47,792 nt of DNA, from contig JALEWQ010000093.1 in NCBI GenBank assembly GCA_022783305.1, forward strand, positions 1 to 47,792, read 5' to 3'. A program made the translations under genes and the position numbers. Under the pieces are notes generated by a model that was given only the letters and a program-made list of their open reading frames with translations, made no database searches and was not told where the DNA came from. Within the stretch, counting starts at the first letter, position 1. Each line of letters opens with the position of its first letter. Of this stretch, positions 44,347 through 47,792 are shown piece after piece. Source of the stretch: Trueperella sp. Its GTDB lineage: Bacteria; Actinomycetota; Actinomycetes; Actinomycetales; Actinomycetaceae.

Positions 44347-44475
44347 CTACGCCTGCGCCCGATTCAACCGGATCGTCAGCTCCTCGTGGATCTTCTCCAG
44401 GTCCGCGATCTGCTCCTCCCGATCCCTGGCGGAAAGAGCCTCCAGCGTCTGGGCAACGTTGATCCGTAGCGGCAT
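44347..44475 (-). CDS. Small conserved helical protein (Rv1693-like position)
   Basis: This 42-aa frame encodes MPLRINVAQTLEALSARD followed by a Glu/Arg-rich amphipathic helix (REEQIADLEKIHEELTIRL) and a short tail. It occupies the place of Rv1693 (a short hypothetical) between the HAD phosphatase and tlyA. GGAGAGG six bases before ATG 44475 supports this start; an in-frame ATG at 44490 overlaps the HAD stop (TGATG) but has a weaker site. The stop is immediately followed by the tlyA ATG. A heptad-like pattern suggests a small coiled coil. Function unknown. Confidence 0.75.
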   Translation of the reverse strand: MPLRINVAQTLEALSARDREEQIADLEKIHEELTIRLNRAQA

Positions 44476-44489
44476 CGTTGGCCTCTCCA

Positions 44490-45512
44490 TCAGCGCACGA
44501 CCTTCAGCTCCGGCAACCACGCCAGCTCCTCGCGCGGGGTGCCCTCGTCAATCACCTGCCACACTGCCGCCACCGCCGCGCGATATTCATCGAGCGTGAC
44601 CGTAGTGTCGGGCTCCGCGCCGTTGACGACGAGGCGCCCGTTCTCTACGCGCGCATGGGCCCCCCGGCATACAAAGCCGGCACCCTCGGCGGCGACCGCC
44701 GGCGCCGGCTCGTTGAGGTCCATGAGGTCAAGTGCAAGGAAAGTGGGCCGCTCGGAGTCAATGGCGAGCATGACGTCCCGGGCCTTGCTCACACCCGTGA
44801 GCACGTGGAGCGAGTCTAAACCGCCCGCGTTCGCGCCCGCAATGTCAGTATTGAGGCGGTCACCCACGCACAGTGGGCGACGCGCGCCCGTGTCACTCAT
44901 CGCCAGGCGATACATGTCCGGTGCGGGCTTGCCTGAGCTCAGAGGCTGAACGCCGGTCGCGTGTACGACCGCCGCCACCATCGACCCGCACCCGAGGTGC
45001 TGGCCGCGCTCGAGCGGAAGCGTCGCGTCCAGGTTTGTTGCCACGTACAGCGCGCCGGCCCGGATCGCCATCGCAGCTTCGGACAGCTCGCGCCACGACA
45101 GGTCCTTCGACAGGCCCTGCAGGACGGCGTCGGGCTTGTCATCCGCCGACGTGACAATCCTCAGGTCCGTCCGCTCCAGCTCGTAGAAGAGCCCCTCGGT
45201 TCCGAGCGGCAGCACCTTCGCGTCGGGTGCCACATGTTCGAGCAACTGGGCCACGCCCGTGCGCGAGCTCGTGTAGATTTCCTCATCGGTGGCCCCAATG
45301 CCGACAGCCTTCAGCTTCTGCGCCACCGACGCCGGCGAGGCCATCGAGTTGTTCGTGATGAATGCCGCACCTACGCCCGCGCCACGCGCCTCGGCCAGGC
45401 CTTGTGCAGCGTTCTCCACCGGGAGCGTACCGCGGTAGCACACGCCGTCGAGGTCAAGAAAAAGGTAGTCGTAGACGTCGCTCAGCGGTGAGTCAGTGTG
45501 TCCCAGACTCAT
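44490..45512 (-). CDS. HAD-IIA family hydrolase
   Basis: The 340-aa phosphatase belongs to the NagD/PGP group. Motif I is FLDLDGVCYRGTLP, motif II is in AAFITNNSMASPAS, the Lys is in SGKPAPDMYRLA, and motif IV is VGDRLNTDIAGANAGGLDSLHVLTG. The C-terminal ~70 residues (from about 270) are an extra segment beyond the HAD fold (ARVENGRLVVNGAEPDTTVTLDEYRAAVAAVWQV) also seen in actinobacterial homologues. Substrate could be phosphoglycolate or glycerol-3-phosphate. Its start overlaps the upstream TPR gene by 4 nt. Confidence 0.88.
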   Translation of the reverse strand: MSLGHTDSPLSDVYDYLFLDLDGVCYRGTLPVENAAQGLAEARGAGVGAAFITNNSMASPASVAQKLKAVGIGATDEEIYTSSRTGVAQLLEHVAPDAKVLPLGTEGLFYELERTDLRIVTSADDKPDAVLQGLSKDLSWRELSEAAMAIRAGALYVATNLDATLPLERGQHLGCGSMVAAVVHATGVQPLSSGKPAPDMYRLAMSDTGARRPLCVGDRLNTDIAGANAGGLDSLHVLTGVSKARDVMLAIDSERPTFLALDLMDLNEPAPAVAAEGAGFVCRGAHARVENGRLVVNGAEPDTTVTLDEYRAAVAAVWQVIDEGTPREELAWLPELKVVR

Positions 45513-47500
45513 TCGTCCTCCTCGTTCAGATCCAGCTCCTGATCCTCCTCAAGCGCGGCGTCGAGCGAGTCGCCAAAGAGATCGTCCTGGACGAACTCCC
45601 CGTCCTCAGCCGACGCGTCGGCCTCCGACTCCACGACGTCTGCGACCTCACCCGCATCTGCGACCTCACGCTCCTCATCGCCGTCGGCTTCCTGAGGGGC
45701 CTCCGACTCCTCGGCAGCCTCGCCATCCCCGAGATCTTCCGCATCCACTTCCTGCGCGAGTTCCTCGGCTAGTTCCTCTTCAAGCTCGCTTTCAAAGTCA
45801 GCCTCGTGAGCACCAGCCTCGTCAACGTCCGTGAAGTCATCCGAATCGCCGGGCGTCTCGTCGCCAGAACTCTCCTCATCGCTTTCGACCACAGGAGCCG
45901 GCTCCGCGTCGTCAAGCACCTCGTCGAGGTCAACCATGATGTCGCCGCCCTCGTCCTCGTAAATGGGCGCCCAGGTGGCGCGCAGTTCCTCGGCTTCGTC
46001 GGTGCGGCCGAGTTCTTCGAAGCGATCAGCCTTGATTAGCTGCACGCGCGCGGCAAGCTCCTCAGGCAGGTTGTCAACGATGATCTTCTCAAGCACAGAC
46101 AGGCCGCCCTCGGAATTCCCGGTCTCTGCACGGGCGCCCGAAGTCACGAGTGCCAGCTCGATCTGCCCCTCCGGCTTCAGGCGCTGGAGCGGTATGCCGT
46201 CAATGAATCGTAGCGCCTTTTCCGGCCGTCCTAGCCCGCGCTCCGAATCGGCTTCCAGTGGCACGTGAGTGTAGTCGTCGCTCATGCGACGGTAGGTGCG
46301 TAGCTCGCGCAAGGCTTCCGAGTAGCGGCCCGTCGCGTATGCGGTCAGACCCAGCGCCTCGCGTACAACGTCGATGCGCGCAGCACTCTTGTAGGCGGCA
46401 CGCGCGTGCTCGTAGGCAACCTCGGGGTCAATCTCGAGCATCTCACCCGCGTACACGAGGTGACGTGCCACGCGCTCTGCGTTGTCCTTATTGAGGGAAC
46501 GAAGCTGTTTGCGCGCGCCAGCATCGAGCGCGTCGGCACTGATGGATTCCGGGATCTCCAAACGATCCGGCTCGTGAGTGTAGCGTGCATCCGAGGAGGC
46601 GCCGCGCGAATCGTCGTCGAAGCGATCTCGACGCGAGTCCTCCGGGCGATCATGACGGTCTCGGTCCCAGGAACCCCGGTTATCCCGGCGATCGTCGCGC
46701 CCGCGATTCCAGTTGCCGCGATCCCCGCGTCGATCATCACGGTTCCACGACTCGTGCCGATCATCGCGCCCGCGATTCCAGTTGCCGTCCCTGCGATCCG
46801 AGCGGTCATCGCGATTCCGCGAACTCCGTCGGTCGGAGTTCCGGCTCCAGTTCCCGCGGCCTTCGCGACGGTCATCGCCACGATCGTCACGATCCCACCG
46901 ACGACGATCGTCACGACCACGGTCCCAGGATCCCCGATTATCACGGCGATCATCACGATCCCGATCCCAGTTGCGACGCTCGCCATCACGCCGGCCCCAA
47001 TTACCGCGGTTACCACGGTCATCACGATCCCACGAACCACGATGGTCATCACGGTCACGATCCCGACGATCGTCACGCCGATCCGACCGGCCATCCCGAC
47101 TCCACGAACCACGACGGTCATCACGATCCCGATCCCAGTTGCGACGCTCACCATCACGCCGGCCCCAATTACCACGGTTACCACGGTCATCACGATCCCA
47201 CGCACCACGACGACCATTGCCGTCACGATCCCGACGATCGTCACGCCGATCCGACCGGCCATCCCGACTCCACGAACCACGACGGTCATCACGATCCCGA
47301 TCCCAGCTACGATCCTGGCGGTATGACCCGCCCCGGCCGCGATCGTCGCGGCCCCAGGATCCCTGCCGATCGCCACGGTCTCGATCTGACCTGTTCCAGC
47401 TACCCTGTCGACCACCGTCGTTGCGCTTAGACGCCGAGCTCCATCCGGAGGAACGGCGCTCATCGCGCTGGGGGTTGTCATAGTTATCGTATTGAGACAT
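45509..47500 (-). CDS. TPR-like protein with Arg/Asp/Trp-rich and acidic disordered tails
   Basis: The 663-aa protein has three parts. Residues 1-300 are low complexity: alternating Arg and Asp with regularly spaced Trp (GSWDRDD, GNWNRGR), Gly, Asn and Ser, and only one Lys. Two tandem 56-residue copies lie at 66-121 and 122-177. Residues ~320-515 are helical, TPR-like (AERVARHLVYAGEMLEIDP, AYEHARAAYKSAARIDVVREALG, GRYSEALRELRTYRRM, RPEKALRFIDGIP). Residues 516-663 are almost purely Glu/Asp/Ala, with one Arg and no Lys. No Cys. Only the middle resembles the Rv1691 type that occupies this position in mycobacteria. The R/D/W tail could bind RNA or condense with the acidic tail (inference). TGAGGA precedes ATG 47500; first gene of the long operon. 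Confidence 0.85.
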   Translation of the reverse strand: MSQYDNYDNPQRDERRSSGWSSASKRNDGGRQGSWNRSDRDRGDRQGSWGRDDRGRGGSYRQDRSWDRDRDDRRGSWSRDGRSDRRDDRRDRDGNGRRGAWDRDDRGNRGNWGRRDGERRNWDRDRDDRRGSWSRDGRSDRRDDRRDRDRDDHRGSWDRDDRGNRGNWGRRDGERRNWDRDRDDRRDNRGSWDRGRDDRRRWDRDDRGDDRREGRGNWSRNSDRRSSRNRDDRSDRRDGNWNRGRDDRHESWNRDDRRGDRGNWNRGRDDRRDNRGSWDRDRHDRPEDSRRDRFDDDSRGASSDARYTHEPDRLEIPESISADALDAGARKQLRSLNKDNAERVARHLVYAGEMLEIDPEVAYEHARAAYKSAARIDVVREALGLTAYATGRYSEALRELRTYRRMSDDYTHVPLEADSERGLGRPEKALRFIDGIPLQRLKPEGQIELALVTSGARAETGNSEGGLSVLEKIIVDNLPEELAARVQLIKADRFEELGRTDEAEELRATWAPIYEDEGGDIMVDLDEVLDDAEPAPVVESDEESSGDETPGDSDDFTDVDEAGAHEADFESELEEELAEELAQEVDAEDLGDGEAAEESEAPQEADGDEEREVADAGEVADVVESEADASAEDGEFVQDDLFGDSLDAALEEDQELDLNEEDE
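46970..47305 (-). repeat. Tandem duplication, two 168-bp copies
   Basis: Positions 46970-47137 and 47138-47305 are near-identical copies (168 bp, 56 codons), differing at scattered positions. They encode the duplicated W-D-R-D-R-D-D-R-R-G-S-W block. In-frame length keeps the gene open. Shorter related units (e.g. CACGATCCC, CGATCATCACG) recur through 46620-47400. Confidence 0.9.
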
Positions 47501-47620
47501 GGATTCCTCACGGTTTAAGTTTTCAAACAGCTACATTCAACGCCTCTAAGCCTACCGGAGATAGGCGTCCTGGCGACGGTCCATTCTTGTAAGACGCGTG
47601 ACACCGTTTTGGGGGTATAC

Positions 47621-47665
47621 AAAAGAAGGGGGGCCCGGCACTTGTGCCGGGACCCCCCTTCTTCT
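47621..47665 (-). terminator. rrn operon terminator
   Basis: Left arm 47626-47640 (AAGGGGGG then CCCGGCA) pairs with 47645-47660 through a 15-bp stem with one bulged base (47652) and a 4-nt loop. On the minus strand the stem is followed by CTTTTG and an AT-rich stretch. It lies 16 nt after the 5S 3' end. Confidence 0.88.
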
Positions 47666-47675
47666 TCACAAACAA

Positions 47676-47792
47676 TGACGGCAGTGTCCTACTCTCCCAC
47701 ACCCTCACAAGTGCAGTACCATCGGCGCTAGCAGGCTTAGCTTCCGGGTTCGGAATGGGACCGGGCGTTACCCCACCGCTATAACCACCGTC
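47676..47792 (-). rRNA. rrf: 5S ribosomal RNA
   Basis: The minus strand from the right edge reads GACGGTGGTTATAGCGGTGG, followed by the diagnostic conserved core with CGCCCGGTCCCATTCCGAAC and GGAAGCTAAGCC, then GCGCCGATGGTACTG and GAGTAGGACACTGCCGTC. Helix I is closed by GACGG at the 5' end with CCGTC at the 3' end. It is complete or lacks at most a base or two at the window edge. It is the last gene of an rrn operon whose 23S and 16S genes lie to the right. Confidence 0.96.

Noticed and set aside
46620..47400. Possible CRISPR array, given many short regular repeats
   Set aside because: Repeats are in-frame, degenerate, lack unique spacers and encode a low-complexity protein tail.
46345..47511. 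Long frames antisense or out of frame over the R/D/W repeat (several of 250-390 codons)
   Set aside because: They arise because the biased repeat lacks stops in several frames; only the 45509-47500 frame has a ribosome-binding site, coupling to the next gene and a folded core.
47523..47708. 61-codon minus-strand frame
   Set aside because: It lies in the 5S 3' end and rrn terminator and is not coding.

Overview
This is a high-GC Gram-positive (actinobacterial) chromosome segment, most likely from the order Actinomycetales and perhaps a Trueperella/Arcanobacterium-like Actinomycetaceae; the genus is only a guess. The evidence is the gene set: a SufR-led suf operon with a Rieske gene between sufD and sufC, the recN-steA-steB neighbourhood known from mycobacteria and corynebacteria, the imuA'-imuB-dnaE2 mutasome with an actinobacterial SOS box (TCGAAC-N4-GTTCGA), a DtxR/IdeR-type iron box, and many start codons placed 6-7 nt after a -10 hexamer, as in leaderless actinobacterial transcripts. 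I see no phage, integrative element, toxin-antitoxin pair or CRISPR array. The only mobile-element trace is a short IS3-like remnant.

Layout. 1-1.5 kb: start of aroE (cut by the window edge), tRNA-Leu(GAG), a MazG-like pyrophosphohydrolase and a conserved hypothetical gene. 1.5-8.4 kb: an MFS transporter, then the SOS-controlled imuA'-imuB-dnaE2 cassette (minus strand). 8.4-14.8 kb: a PEBP-family protein, trmL, a sortase-anchored surface protein divergent from an XRE regulator, a SpoU rRNA methyltransferase, an NfeD-SPFH pair and a lone ABC ATPase. 14.8-18.6 kb: divergent glgA/glgC (glycogen), serB and a small Cys-containing protein.

18.6-25.4 kb: an iron-repressed-looking transport operon with an ECF S component, EcfT and a fused double EcfA, followed by a heterodimeric exporter-fold ABC pair resembling IrtAB/YbtPQ. 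Its promoter -10 lies inside a near-perfect DtxR box, and its upstream region contains an IS3-like fragment and a 20-codon ORF. 25.4-28.0 kb: a small membrane protein coupled to a low-GC mini-gene of unknown origin, a SixA-like phosphatase and an ABC-F protein. 28.1-35.6 kb: a zinc metallopeptidase, then sufR-sufB-sufD-Rieske-sufC-sufS-sufU-sufT for Fe-S cluster assembly.

35.7-47.5 kb: a tightly packed minus-strand operon of eleven genes: a TPR-like protein with extreme charged tails, HAD phosphatase, a 42-aa protein, tlyA, nadK, recN, steA, steB, a divergent WecA/MraY-like membrane protein, murJ and a Nudix hydrolase. It couples ribosome modification, NADP supply and DNA repair to septal envelope genes. 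The window ends in a 5S rRNA gene and its terminator, the tail of an rrn operon on the minus strand.

Most distinctive: the protein at 45509-47500 (Arg/Asp/Trp-rich tail with a 168-bp tandem duplication, plus a nearly purely acidic tail), the hairpin spanning the trmL promoter and start codon, the rearranged iron-box region upstream of the ECF operon, and the coupled mini-gene pair at 25383-25870.
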